A stretch of 64,000 nucleotides of DNA from Phymatolithon calcareum (lineage: Eukaryota > Rhodophyta > Florideophyceae > Hapalidiales). Position numbers and translations under genes: made by a program. The stretch covers positions 558,001-622,000 of the forward strand of contig OZ345365.1 in NCBI GenBank assembly GCA_977006965.1, read 5' to 3'. A model generated the notes under the pieces. That model made no database searches and was not told the origin of the DNA. It saw only the letters and a program-made list of their open reading frames with translations. The stretch's first letter is position 1; each line of letters opens with the position of its first letter. Below are positions 44,690-55,565 of this stretch, in pieces.

Positions 44690-46878
44690 TGTTTACGATT
44701 ACGCCGAAGTCTGACTCCCCGCATTCGGGCGCAATGTGCCCCACCGCATAGCAGTGAAAATAGATGAGGTCTTCTATATGCACGGCCCGTGGCCTGGGTC
44801 TATCGACCCACCCCGGTCTGTTAACATTTCCCCATGCACCGGGAATGTGTGCCGCGGGAACGTGACGAGCGATGGGGGCAAACTTGCGAGTTGTTGCCAG
44901 AAGTAGAGATTCAGCCTGATCTGGGTGCAACTCGGAGGGATCCACGATATTCGACGGCAAGTCCGAGGTCGGGATCGAGGACAAAATGCCAGATGATTCG
45001 GAGCCGCCGAGGAAGAGGAGCTCACAATTTCCCTGCTGACCGTTGGAGGCCGCGAAAGGTGCGTCATTTGAGGTGGATGTGCTATCCTCCAGCAAAAGTG
45101 CAGGAGCACGGCGCCGCAATGTAGCGTACCGTTGCGAATTTGTTGTCTTCCTAACTAGAGCTCTATTAGCGGCACCTTCCGTGCGAGCGAACTCAACTAG
45201 TTCGAGGAAGCTAATCTCTGGATGAGCCTCCCGATGTCGTGAAACAAGTGGCTTTATTTCCGGTGCGAGCCCGGATTCGAACATCATGCATTTTTCGGCC
45301 AATTAGAAAACATTACCAGCTCGACGGCATGCTACATCCAGCCGTGTGCTTTAATCGCCTTCGTCCTCCCCGTCTTGCTGTTGTACGTCGAGAAAATCTC
45401 GCAGTGCAGTTTGTATCGATGATAAGGTAGCAAGCGATCGGAGCAGGTACTGAACTGCTTTCGGCCAACATGTAACACCGCCACGCGATGTCGATGAGGA
45501 ATCGTGAATGGATTCAAATTGGCTCAGAGCGAACCCGCGGAGGTAATGTGGGAGCGCGAGGTAAGCTTGTGCCTCGCTCATCCGAAGTGTATCAGCTTCA
45601 CGAACGAAGCGACATAGGAAGTCCAGGATGAGGATTGGATCTTTCCCGTCGAACGGGGCCTTCGATAGTGACGTTATCTCCAGTCGTCTTATCTGGTCCT
45701 TTACTTTTCCGGTTTCCCTTGAGTCGCGATCTTGTGCGGTGTTTCGGAGTCGGTACGTCCTATAAGATAGGGCCTTCTTGTAGCGGGAGTTCGTAGCGCG
45801 AAGGCTGCGAAGACCAATGTGCTTTGGGCCTTTGCTTTCCTTCTCCTTCTTTCTCCGTGTGGATTCTTGCGTACGACGCGAAGGGGTATTCCTTCGCGAG
45901 CGCTCCCGGAATCGGGATCCGTATCGGTGTGAGCTTTTGCGTCTATGCCCATGGTGCCGGTAGGAACGGTCAGTTGAAGATTCCGAGCTACTCGGACTTG
46001 AACTCCCGTCATCGTCGTCATTCCCGCCGTGTTCCGTGTTTTCGTCCGCGCTGCCGTCATCGCTATCCGATGAGCTGCTGGAGTAGTTCAAGTACTTGTC
46101 AGTCCGGCATGTGCGACGATTATCGCTCTTGGAGGACTGGCGATGTATAGATCTCCTCCCTTTTCTCGGCTTCGAGTGACGGACGTCCGACGAAATTGGG
46201 GGAATGATTTCGATTCGACGTCGCGCCTGTGCCGGAAAGACTGTTTTCCAATCAGCCTTCGAATTAGCGACGCTCAGTGATGTCCCGCCGTCATCTGCGT
46301 CGCGGATTTCCTGATACGTGCTTTGCACCATTTTCACCATTCCGTCATGATTCTCAACGTCGACTCGAATCGTCCAGAGATCTTCCATGACATTGTTCAC
46401 GTCTGTACGTAGATTTCGTATATCCTCTGGAACGGCGTCAGGGGAAGTCGTCCTTAACATTAGTATGTTCACCGAATCGTGCAAGTCTGAAACAGCCTGA
46501 CGAACTGGTGTGAGTCGGGACTCAATTAGGTGTAGGACGGCCACTTGTGCGTCCCTGGATAGGGGATTCTCCTGCTTGGGTCCGGATCCCTCTTCAATGT
46601 GAACGCTACCAGGCTCACGATAGCCGGTTTCTGCTTTTCCCGGGATGGTACCGACATCGGCGGCACATTCGCGTGAAGTGCCTCGAGGACACTTGACTGC
46701 GGAAATTATGACCATGGACAGGAGCGACCTGCTCGCCGCCGGAAGTTCGAGAGTCGGAATTGGCCTTTGATCCCTTGCGGGAATTTTTGTCCAACGTTCT
46801 AGACGTCCTAGATGGTCCTCCGGGACGTTCTTGACGCTTGGGTCTCGGCATGTTGGCGTCGGAGGCCAACGGTGACAT
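44565..46878 (-). pseudogene. gag of the Ty3/gypsy element
   Basis: The N-terminal half is low-complexity, Ser/Arg/Asp-rich. The capsid-like part reads DPILILDFLCRFVREADTLR and YLRGFALSQFE near 45520-45640. Two in-frame TAA codons (45351 and about 45303) split it from the C-terminal frame 44565-45302. That frame carries the zinc knuckle HCYAVGHIAPEC, whose expected first Cys is Tyr (YFHC). The exact start is uncertain because the frame is open back into the 5' LTR. Confidence 0.65.
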
Positions 46879-46977
46879 GCCAGCGTTTGTTTGGGGCGAA
46901 GACGTATAATAGGTCTTCGCGGAATTGTACTTCCCGAATACGGGAATAACGAAGTGGTAGAAACGTGAAACTTTCTA

Positions 46978-46990
46978 GGTCGGGAGACCA
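46978..46990 (-). other. Primer binding site
   Basis: TGGTCTCCCGACC on the minus strand begins two bases inside the 5' LTR. TGG complements the CCA end of a tRNA. The matching tRNA cannot be named from this window. Confidence 0.55.
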
Positions 46991-46992
46991 GT

Positions 46993-47409
46993 TGTCTTGC
47001 AAAGCCCCAGGGAGGGCTTGCCGATCGGGGTGTTCGGGACCCCCTTTCCGCGGTAGCACGACAGAGCAACGTCGGACGCGCGTCGTCGTTGTGGCTTGTA
47101 GGACCGCACGCGCGCACGACAGAGGGAGGCGGTAAAGAAAGAGAAATAGAAAAGGAGGAGGAACAAGCAAAAGCAAAAGGTACGGGTTTTATCGGTCGGT
47201 TTGGGTTGCGTAACGGTAATGGCGACGAACTGACCCGGAGTCGGGATCAGGAAACGTCGGAACCGGAATCGCAGAGCCCGAAAACCTCCTTGGTCCCTTC
47301 CTCTCCTCCACCGACGGCCACTATGACTAGAAGAACAGTGGCATACAGTAGACTGCTTAAAGAAGGGGGAAAAATAGAGGGCAACTAGATCACGGAGCAT
47401 TGCACCACA
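46993..47409 (-). repeat. 5' LTR of the Ty3/gypsy element
   Basis: Starts TGTCTTGCAAAGCCCC, ends GCATTGCACCACA on the plus strand; followed by ATCAC. Homologous to 37913-38326. Confidence 0.9.
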
Positions 47410-47903
47410 ATCACCATTGAGCTGATATGCAGTAATATGAACTATTTGCAAGACGAATGACATTGGAGGAGGGAGATAAGGCTTGCATTTACGAATACGG
47501 TTCCGCAGCCCAGAGTAATATACATTACAAACAAGATGTTTTATGAAGTCCAGGAGATGTAAGATGGCATCCAGTGAATAACAAACCACACCAGCTCCTG
47601 GAAATCACCTCTGCCGCTTCCACAATGGCCATCTCAACCGTAAGAGAACAATTGCAGAGTGACTGACACAGTCAATGGCTGAGCAAGGCAGTGGGAACCG
47701 CCCAGTTCGCACCGCCAACTGTCACAAAGCAGTGCGTCACTTAGACTTCACAGCGTGTAACCCGGCGTCGTTGGCCGGCTCAGCGTAAGCCAACAGCTTG
47801 TTTCTTTCTTTTATTGCAGAAAACGCTAACTTAAGTTACTACCTGAGGATGGTTCCAAACTGCCCCTCGTTGTGTCACATATTTGAGTACTTCGAGCTAT
47901 TTC

Positions 47904-48608
47904 TGTGAGTCCGGAACTGTTTAGCCCCATTGAACAGTGATTAGAACGGCGGCTGCGTGTTGCTGGATGTAGAGGTGGTGTTTGAGTGTGACAAGTTGTA
48001 GATCGATGATTGTTGATAAGTCCTTTGCTTGTCAAGTTTATTGATGGTGCTGCTACTTATACTACTTCTGGATTCATTGAATAAAGTAGACGAGCTAGCG
48101 GTGCATCTCGATTCATATGGTATATGAAACGGATGATGATGTGTCTGCGCAGATGCGCGCGACTATCACGTAGAGAATGCACACAAAGCCTTGACAAGAG
48201 ATTAAACGGAACGACTGATTACAGGAAGAGAAACAATTTCTTGTATTGTACCCATATGGGTAACAATATTGTGCCTTACCATGAGTTGCGCCCAAAAACG
48301 GATGCAAAGGAATTACTGTTCCTCTTGGGTGACACCTTGAACAATGATGAGTGTAGCGATGACAAATGAAACATATGAAGGGTGAACATACGTAGAAAGC
48401 GTATGAGCCGACGAGTGAGGTGAACGTCTTGATCCACGGTAGGAAAGCTCAAATTGAGCTTGAATTCAATCGGTATGGCGGAGTGAAATGGTGAATTGAA
48501 AGATATCAGATTAACGTGTCCGACACTCACCAAACTCATATGAAGGTCCGCACGAGTGAGAAGAGTGTCTTGCGAAACAGGATCCAGGAGCGTGGTTGTG
48601 CTTCTTCA
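47904..48608. mobile_element. Solo LTR, 705 bp, TSD ATTTC
   Basis: TGTGAGTCCGG...GTGCTTCTTCA with TG...CA ends and ATTTC at 47899-47903 and 48609-48613. Family-C copy C1 lacks this block (site near 26420). Confidence 0.55.
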
Positions 48609-48842
48609 ATTTCTCATTTCAAATTTCCTCTAGCGTTTCGGTGCAAACTCTACCAATGGTCTGGCGTCTTCATACAGTCCGTCCACTACAGCGTAGGCGT
48701 AGATGCTCAACGGTCTCCTTGGTTCCCACTGAGTAGACCTTACATATAGGGTTGTAATCAACCGAAATATCTTGAAAACCTGTCACCATTGAGGAACATT
48801 CTGCGACAAGCTGATCAAGGGTAGTTTCAGCTCGTCTATGGC

Positions 48843-49435
48843 TTATTGAGCTCTGAGGGTAGGAACTGCATTCTCCTTAGCATTATCAAATGGTGCGGTT
48901 TGATGATGGACAGTGTAGCTTCTAGGGTTATTGGTAAGTTGTGATGTGCCACCAGACTTGACTCCGTGATGCCTCGTCGAGCAAGCTCGTCCGATTTTTA
49001 GTTCCCAGGGAGACCGCACTGGCTTGGGATCCAAATTGTGGTGATCATGTCATCCATCGGCTTTCCCATTGCATCCCACAGCTTTCTTGTCATCTCTCCG
49101 TACATCCGTGGTTGTTCGGCCAGCACATCCAGGGAGCTCATGCTGTCGGTAAACGAGCGAAATTGTTGTCCACTTGGGATTTGCAGTTCTTCTATCCTCT
49201 CGAAAGCTCGGACTGCAGCGAATAAATCGGCGTCGTACGATGAACACACCGCTCCTGTGCTCGTTGCAAGTTCCGATACTGTTTCTTCCACGTGTAAGAA
49301 CAAGATGCCCTCGTCTGCCGACCTCATCAGGTATGCTTTGGTACATATCGAGAGTGTCACCGTCTTTGTCGCAGATATTGATCCGCACGTTTGACTTGGT
49401 GGAAAACCGTCCAGTTGGCTAGCGTCTGGTGACAC
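48843..49435 (-). pseudogene. RNase H domain of family C, copy C2
   Basis: The frame 48998-49435 shows the RNase H blocks SSYDADLFAAVRAFERIEEL, FRSFTDSMSSLDVLAEQPR and TTIWIPSQCGLPGN. These correspond to the catalytic E, D and H/Q regions of LINE-type RNase H, with Gln where His is usual. Sequence downstream reads, in broken frames, toward a C-terminal Cys-His segment (near 48700-48760). No RT was found attached to this family here. Confidence 0.55.
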
Positions 49436-49781
49436 CGAGCAATGACGGCGAGTTCTAGACTGAATGCGTTTCGCCGATCGTTACCAGATGCCATCGGTTT
49501 CGGTACGATGAACCTGGCGCCCCTCTGGGTTGACTGACACCGTCGAAATTTGACACCAGCTGATATCGAGTGTCCGCTGCACGGCAAACGAAGCTGCTGG
49601 CATTGGGAGCAGACAGCGGACTTTTGAGGTCTCAGGGACGCGCAAAGAGCATTTAAGCTGTTTGTTCGAAATGCGCGATTCGGGAAAGAATGCACAAGCA
49701 AACGATAAATTGATGAACTCTAACCACCTCAGCACATGTCACCGAAGTCTGGAGGTTCTCCATTTTTGTTTTTCCAATCAC

Positions 49782-49964
49782 CTACCCAACTTTAAGTTTG
49801 GCTATCACACGGTTTGAACGTTTGCATCCGCGGCAGGCTCCTAAGGGAGCTGGTATGGACACTAGATCCATATGTATGAGTTCGTGACACAGATCACAAG
49901 TTGGGCGAGTGTGCTCAACTTGCAGAAAAGTTGCTGGGATACAGCTCGAGGATGTGGTATGCAC
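49782..49964 (-). pseudogene. Cys/His-rich fragment of family C
   Basis: The minus-strand frame contains CDLCHELIHMD and CRGCKRSN, a possible zinc-binding region. The equivalent stretch in C3 (35640-35700) has lost most cysteines. Confidence 0.3.
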
Positions 49965-50137
49965 GCCAGATCCCCATTGCTGTGATTGTTGACATTGATT
50001 TCAACTCTGGGGAGCCAGCCCAGCTTCATGCTGTGTAAGCAACTACTTTATGAGGTAACGAACTCCTAGAGAATAATCTGCATTCTTTGTAAAGCGTTAG
50101 TTGCAGGAGATTGAGTCGAATCTCGGAGGGAGACGGG

Positions 50138-51355
50138 TGTGGCGCCTGGTGAGTATTGTCTCTTCATGTTCTGTCCAAAGACAACATGACGACAACATGA
50201 AGATAACACGACGGTAGTTGTATGGTTAGTTGAAGGCGCTGATTCTCTCGCGACTAACCGCCACTTCGGATTACTATGTAGCGACGCCTGTACGCTTCTG
50301 TCCCGTTCTAGACGATCGCGATAAGCACACGCAATGTTACAATTGCTCAGTGTGCGGGTTCCATTGTGAAATTTGGCGGAATATGAATGCAAAAGACTTA
50401 CTCGGGCCCTCACAGGGAGAGAAATTCGAATTAAAGAGATATTAGAAGGAGAGTAGAGAGATGAGTATCGAAAACAGCGATAAGCTGCCCTGGTACTCAA
50501 TTTGAGGCTTTGGGAGCTTTTAAAATAAATCAACATATATTCCCGTTCTAGACGTGCAGATCACCCTTATCGTCGGATCAAGCGGAACTGTCCCCCAACA
50601 ACCAATCTCTCTCTTTCTTCACTTCTGCCGATAGTACATAATGTAGTTTGAACCTTCTCAGTAAACAAAGGTGGCGGTTTTCTAGTTTTGGCTCGACTGC
50701 TCGGATCGCCGCACGCTACAACTTGCCTGCACGTCCCTTCGACCACGCAGTACTCGTAAACTTCCCACTCGCTCCAAGTCCAACGCGTATAGTGGGCTTT
50801 CCGTGCAATCCAGTACGGCGAAGTCACACACACCGCACTCCAATCTTCCTTTCACTTCGTGTGTTCGTACTAAGGTCGACGGCCAAGCCTAGGTCGCCGC
50901 TTGACGACGACACCGACATCATTCGTCCCCCTTTTTTCTTCCTTCTTTTCGTTTCTTTGTTCTTCATCCGCGTCTCTATCGCGCCGGTGCTCTCATCGTT
51001 GAGGTCTCACAGACCTGTGACGCGAAGGCTCGCGCTCGTGTCCGATCAATACGACCGCTGGAGTTCCCGCAAGGCTGTGGAGCGTGCTCCGTGGACATCA
51101 ATACACGGACTCCGTTTCCGGCAGAGTCCTAACTATCACGCCTAGATCCGCGTGCAACTTTCCCTCGTCGAGCTCACTCAGTCGTAAATCTGGGAAGTGT
51201 GGTCCGAGGACGATACACAGTTTATTCCGGTTTGCCAATTTTGGGGTGTGTCTTTTTCGTCGGTCACATTCAGTCTCTCCCGCTTTTCTTTTCCTGTCTC
51301 ACTCTGTTCTTGTCATTCTTTGTGTACGCCGAGCACTAGTTTGCTTGGCGCTACA
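50138..51355. mobile_element. Solo LTR, 1.2 kb including a nested LINE fragment
   Basis: Starts TGTGGCGCC, ends GGCGCTACA: nearly perfect 9-bp inverted ends of LTR type. ACGGG before and AAGGG after form a 5-bp duplication with one mismatch. Copy C3 shows the empty site GACGGGACAATGAC at about 35921-35934. Open frames in it (50648-51145) lack motifs. Confidence 0.6.
50315..50540 (+). mobile_element. LINE family A, 5'-truncated, 14-bp target duplication
   Basis: TCCCGTTCTAGACG lies at 50301-50314 and 50541-50554. The insert aligns with the 3' end of copy a (ends GGGAGCTTTTAAAATAAAT). It lies inside the solo LTR 50138-51355, so it is younger than that LTR. Confidence 0.75.
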
Positions 51356-51635
51356 AAGGGACAATGACTGACTGATTGGAGCGGAAAACGAAATTCTACG
51401 TGTTGACACAGTCTTATATACACATGCCAGTTTTATGGATTAACAGCGTTTCTGATGAACTGCAAAGACGTAAGGGTTACCATGCACTTTACTATACTAT
51501 TGTCATCGGAGGAAATTCGCTGCATGGACCGAAAAAGGTGGCAAAATTCGCTAAATCGGCACCCCTTGCAATAACTACTACTCGTTATGATACACAGAGC
51601 ACTCCATAGAAATAAACTTATCAAAAAAATAATAT

Positions 51636-52224
51636 TTATTTCATGCGGAACTCTCTATGCTTCAGCTCCTCGTCGCAAGTAGCATCTCCGTCATCGCAGG
51701 CAGTGAGGTCAATTATCATGGACTGAGCCGTTTTGCTGATGGGTTTTCGCTTCGCCTCAATAATATTGCGGATGTTCGGCTTGACGCATGTCTGCGAGAA
51801 GTGACCTTTGTTTCCGCACGAGGAGCCGTGACGGGACCTCATTTTGGACGGGAAGTAGGGCCTCTTGCGCTTGCGGCCCAGCTTAGCGACAAGGTCAAAC
51901 GGACCAAATCATCCTGTACTAGCTGGTAACCAGTGACTGCAACACGAATGATGATGCCCTCGTGTTGCTTGGCCCACGCTATCAATAGCCATGCGTCCCA
52001 CACCAGATCTTGTTTCACGGGTCGAACGTGACTCGATGCTGCGCCAAGCGTCTAGAACAATACAAAAGTGCAGCGACGACGTGAATACATGGCCGCTGGT
52101 GCTCTTCAAAGTGGCGGCAAGAGCATGTAGCGCGATAGTCGCTGTTAACTACCACAGGGAATGGTGTCACTTGGTTGCTAACAACAAACCTCAGCATGTC
52201 ACTTTCGATGACCTCTGGCTCCAC
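51636..52224 (-). pseudogene. MULE transposase C-terminus: SWIM finger and zinc knuckle
   Basis: The frame 52015-52224 has CSCRHFEEHQRPCIH (SWIM). After stops, the frame 51636-51842 has CGNKGHFSQTC, a CCHC knuckle often found at the end of MULE transposases, then an acidic tail. The DDE core is absent. Confidence 0.65.
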
Positions 52225-52454
52225 AAGCGGCTTCTCCGCTCAGAGGATTTTTCCTGGTGCTTCTTGTAGCAGCAAGGCGTGAGGAACTTGCCCGTCCATG
52301 TGCCTTGCCAATAGACGTGTTGTGGGCGATTACGAGGTTGACAACGTCGTCAAAGTTTGCTCCAGGGCAGTCACCCACCCTTAGCACGAGCTCCATCTTC
52401 TCCATGAGTTCAGACGGTTCGGGCGAGAGCGTTGTGAGTTAGCTTAGCAGTCGA

Positions 52455-52649
52455 ATGCGACGAGGTGCAGAATACTTTGCGTTGCGGATTAGTAGTGTAA
52501 TAATAAGGAAGCTGATTGAAGATATGGGTAGTCAAGGAGCATGGGCAATTGGTACACTCAGTAGAACCCTGAAGAAGCCCACATGGACCCCTACCGAAGA
52601 GAATGAAGTGGCGCGAGCCATTGACGTGATATTATGCAATTCTGAATAA
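52455..52649 (+). pseudogene. Second MULE protein, C-terminal part
   Basis: A 64-codon frame starting MRRGAEYFALRIS and containing LKKPTWTPTEENEVARAID. It is conserved at protein level at 8501-8626 and 37462-37662. It runs divergently from the transposase, as an accessory gene would. The WTPTEE stretch loosely recalls Myb/SANT domains; that is weak. Confidence 0.45.
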
Positions 52650-53160
52650 GATAACTGACAACTCTCGATGCTAGTATAATGCGATTAGAAACGTGCCGAC
52701 TTTCCTCAAGTTGGGACACATGGTACCTTCTCAATAAATCCTTTTAATTACGTGTAATGATAAGCGGCTGTCTAGCTGAAATCATAACGAGTAGTAGTTT
52801 TTGCAAGGGTGCCGATTTAGCGAATTTTGCCACCTTTTTCGGTCCATGCAGCGAATTTCCTCATTGTCATCGACATAGCAAGTATAAAACTATGATCCGA
52901 AAAACGAAATTTGGCGGGTAAGTATATGATGAAACAGATAGTTTTGAATTATGGCCAATTAAAACGCTCCGGATGTCGACAATTGCAAAATTGCATGATG
53001 CAGTTCAAACCTTGTGTCATCGGACTGCAAAACGACACACACTATTCGTTTGCCCCCAGTTACACTTGCTATCACTTTTGTGTCGTTTTTATTCATGCTT
53101 ATAGACAGACAGTGCTCTGTGTTCTTTCCGACCAAAGAGCAACTTCTAATCACGAAGCTG

Positions 53161-53953
53161 CATTGAGCATACAGTACAGTATTTTTTTTCGACCTCGTCC
53201 GGCCTTGGGAACTACTGTACAGTATGACTTGCACAAAAGCGACTTGATTTACTTCTGTAGCGAATGCCGCGTGAAAGATTGTTTGCACTTGCTGAGAGTA
53301 CGCGAAACAGTTTGCCATAATCGAGGGACTGTAACTACTGTCTCCTTTCACTTTATGAATCCACAAGCGTGCACGACTTTTTTAACTTTTTCAGCCGTCT
53401 CAGTGGACGTTCTCCTGCAGATATTATCTATGTCCGCCCCCCCTCTAAAAGAGCACATAATACCGCAGTACCGGTTATCCCCCGAACCAAGCAGTCGCCC
53501 GTGCAGAGTTTCAAACCATCACGCCATCCCATCGTTTACACAATCTGCACTTGAGAGAAGGACCAAACAGCCTCCAGGTGCACAAGACCCAAAAATACAA
53601 TCCGAGCCGCCGCACCCTTGCTTGCGTTTCCACGTCCATCTTTCCAGCACCGCAAAATCCACAAACATGCCGCAACCTTGCAGCCGGAAAGAATAAGCCT
53701 CATCATCATCATTAATGGCTATCCTTTCCCTCTCATCACACGTGTAAATTTCCTACACTCCATCCACTCACCACACGAATGGGCATTCAGCCATGCATCG
53801 CAAAAGCCAACCGAAACCACAAACATGTCCCCACTCCAGCACGTCTCACGCAGTGCATCCCACTGCACGAACCCCGCACACTTCCGTCACCCGTCCCTCT
53901 CACCACCTCCCTAAAAGCCGTGTCCCCTCCCGTCCCGGCATCCGCGACACACA
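53161..53953. other. Upstream region of the HIG1 gene
   Basis: Begins at the family-C edge, becomes CT-rich toward the gene. A perfect TACTGTACAGTA lies at 53213-53224. The long plus-strand frame 52911-53696 crosses a transposon boundary and is not believed to be a gene. Confidence 0.4.
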
Positions 53954-54387
53954 ATGGCCGCCTCGGACGCCCCCGCCCCGCCCGCCCCTCCCGCGCCTGT
54001 CGCGCCGGTAGCCAAGAAGCTGCGCTTCGCGCTGGGCGACGAGCCCGAATCCACCGAGCCGACGTTCGCAACCTCGTATCCCAGTGACGCGCGCAAGCTC
54101 GACGTGCTGCGTCGCAACCCCATGGTGCCGATCGGCGCCGGCGTCACGGCCGGCGTGCTGCTTGCCGGGTTATTCGCGTTCAATCGCGGGTCGCAGCTAT
54201 GGTCTCAGCGCATGATGCGTGCACGTGTTGTAGCACAGGTATGTTCACTCTCCCTCTTCCGCGTTCGACGATACGGGTAACTGACGTTTTTGTGCAGGGT
54301 GCTACGCTCGGCGTGCTGGCGTGGAGTGTGTACCGCGTGAAGGACGGGGTGCAACCGGACGGACTGACCGCCGCGCTGTCGGACTAG
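53954..54387 (+). CDS. RCF1: HIG1-domain protein (RCF1 type), 124 aa, one intron
   Basis: Exon 1 is 53954-54238 (95 codons) and exon 2 is 54298-54387. The 59-bp intron starts GTATGT and ends TGTGCAG. The spliced protein has a Pro/Ala-rich N-terminus, a first membrane helix (MVPIGAGVTAGVLLAGLFAF, about 56-75), the loop QRMMRARVVAQ and a second helix (ATLGVLAWSVY). The loop fits the Q-x3-(R/H)-x-R-x3-Q signature of Rcf1/HIGD1-type proteins, which bind cytochrome c oxidase and help assemble respiratory supercomplexes in the inner mitochondrial membrane. The splice falls just after the last Q of this motif. The ATG is the first in frame. It converges on the bZIP gene. Confidence 0.8.
54239..54297 (+). 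other. 59-bp spliceosomal intron
   Basis: GT at 54239, CAG at 54295-54297, with a CT-rich middle. Removing it joins the HIG1 domain in frame; reading through it ends in a stop after about 10 codons. Confidence 0.75.
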
Positions 54388-54548
54388 CACTCACTCATGT
54401 TCGCCGCAGTGCTCCTAACCGCGGCGGCGGTGTGTGGAAGTAGTATGGGGAATGTTTACTTAGTGCTCGAATTACCTAGAAGTCCATGTTAAATCACGCC
54501 GGGGCACCCGCCCGAGAAACTGTACAGTGTCGACGTTCGCTCCCCCGG

Positions 54549-55394
54549 TCATCTTCTAGCAACCGCTCTGAGCAGTTCGACAAGTTGCTGCGGCGATACA
54601 AACTCCGCGCCACCACAAATCTCCCTCAAATCCTGCGGCACAGGCACATTCCCACTTTCCCCATTAGCCAGTCTATTTCTCGCATGTTCCAATTGCAACG
54701 TAAGTGTTTCAATAACTCTCTTAGCCTCCGCATATCTCATCTCCGCCTCCTGTAAAGATCGTTGTAAATTATTAAACGATCTCTTCTTCCGATCTCTACT
54801 CGCCGCCGCGGATATCCTGTTCTTCATTTTCCGCACATCATGTCGTTCACGAATCTGCGCCTCCGTTTTCGCGGCCCCTCTCCGTCCGCCGACAAGCGCC
54901 GATGCCGATGCCGGCGCGAGCAGCGGCCCCGGCACGGGCGCGGCGGGGTGCGGCGCGACGGGCGGCGGCGCCGCGGGCGCCAGCGCGTATTGCTGGAAGA
55001 CGCCGCCGTACGGCGACGATTGCAGCAGATGCGCCGCGGGAAGGAGGACCGGCACCGGTCCAGGAAGCGTGCGCGCGCGAGGGGAGGGCGCGGAGGCGGA
55101 GCCGCCGGAGAGGGAACCGCCGTCCGAACTGTCGTCGCGTTGCAGGGAGAGGGTGAAGTCGGAACCGCCCGAGGAGAGAGAGTCTGCGCTGTGGGCGCGG
55201 ACGCCGGGTAGCCATTCGCGCGCGGCGGTGGTTGGTGGCGGCGCGGTGGCGCCTAGCATGGCGTCGGCGGAGAGGGCGCGCACGGCATCGCGCGCGCGGC
55301 CGCGGTCGGGGAGGCGGTTTGGGGCAGGGTCGTCGAGCAGGAAGTTTAAACGCGTTTTCGGGGAGGCGGCCGCGGAGAGGGCGGGGTGCGACAT
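54549..55394 (-). CDS. bZIP transcription factor, about 281 aa
   Basis: The basic region RKMKNRISAAASRDRKKRS (about residues 187-205) has the invariant N-x7-R, followed by a leucine-zipper coiled coil to about 242. The N-terminal two thirds is Pro/Ala/Ser-rich, typical of an activation region. The frame is open to 55565, giving 338 aa. I prefer the ATG at 55394 (MSHPALSAAASPKTRLNFLL) because the extra 57 residues are Pro/Ser/Phe-rich and translate a purine-repeat leader. Nuclear DNA-binding protein; target sites and partner unknown. No intron. Confidence 0.8.
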   Translation of the reverse strand: MSHPALSAAASPKTRLNFLLDDPAPNRLPDRGRARDAVRALSADAMLGATAPPPTTAAREWLPGVRAHSADSLSSGGSDFTLSLQRDDSSDGGSLSGGSASAPSPRARTLPGPVPVLLPAAHLLQSSPYGGVFQQYALAPAAPPPVAPHPAAPVPGPLLAPASASALVGGRRGAAKTEAQIRERHDVRKMKNRISAAASRDRKKRSFNNLQRSLQEAEMRYAEAKRVIETLTLQLEHARNRLANGESGNVPVPQDLREICGGAEFVSPQQLVELLRAVARR

Positions 55395-55565
55395 CGTGCC
55401 GGACGGCACGCCGGCGAAGCGGAGGGGCGAGATGGGAGGTGGTGGGCCGGAGCAGGTAGGGCGAAAGAAGGAAGAAGGAAGGAAGGAAGGATGAAAGGAA
55501 GGGAATGCTGGCGGGCGGCGGTACGAGGGGACGGGGCGTGAAAGAAGCAGAGGGACTACGGCCAC

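Larger units (their letters stand above)
37913..47409 (-). mobile_element. Full-length Ty3/gypsy LTR retrotransposon with chromodomain
   Basis: The element is 9.5 kb with LTRs of 414 and 417 bp and a 5-bp duplication ATCAC (37908-37912, 47410-47414). It reads on the minus strand: gag, protease, RT, RNase H, integrase, chromodomain. This order and the C-terminal chromodomain place it among chromodomain Ty3/gypsy elements. By eye the LTRs differ at about 16-18 positions (near 4%). The genes carry several stops, an integrase deletion and a changed RT catalytic residue, so it is not autonomous. An antisense frame fills much of the space between chromodomain and 3' LTR. Confidence 0.9.
51509..52862 (-). 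mobile_element. Mutator-like element (MULE), copy 2, internally deleted
   Basis: 1354 bp with inverted ends GAGGAAATTCGCTGCATGG extending about 80 bp, and a perfect 10-bp duplication ATTGTCATCG (51499-51508, 52863-52872). Closely related to 7497-8821. The interrupted sequence is family C; the empty equivalent is near 36053-36075. Confidence 0.85.
37663..53160 (-). mobile_element. Family C retroelement, copy C2, host of nested insertions
   Basis: Family-C sequence occurs at 37663-37912, 47410-47903, 48609-50137, 51356-51508 and 52863-53160. Between these lie a Ty3/gypsy element, a solo LTR, a second solo LTR and a MULE, each with its own target duplication. Comparison with C1 (22194-28020) and C3 (35366-36354) gives empty sites. 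The RNase H region is at 48843-49435 on the minus strand. Confidence 0.6.

Noticed and set aside
46975-47589. 204-codon minus-strand frame across the 5' LTR
   Set aside because: It runs from family-C sequence through the whole LTR; a chance fusion.
50648-51145. 165-codon plus-strand frame
   Set aside because: It lies inside the solo LTR, has no motif and is absent from the empty-site copy.
52911-53696. 261-codon plus-strand frame
   Set aside because: It starts in retroelement sequence beside the MULE, crosses the element edge into CT-rich upstream DNA and has no motif.
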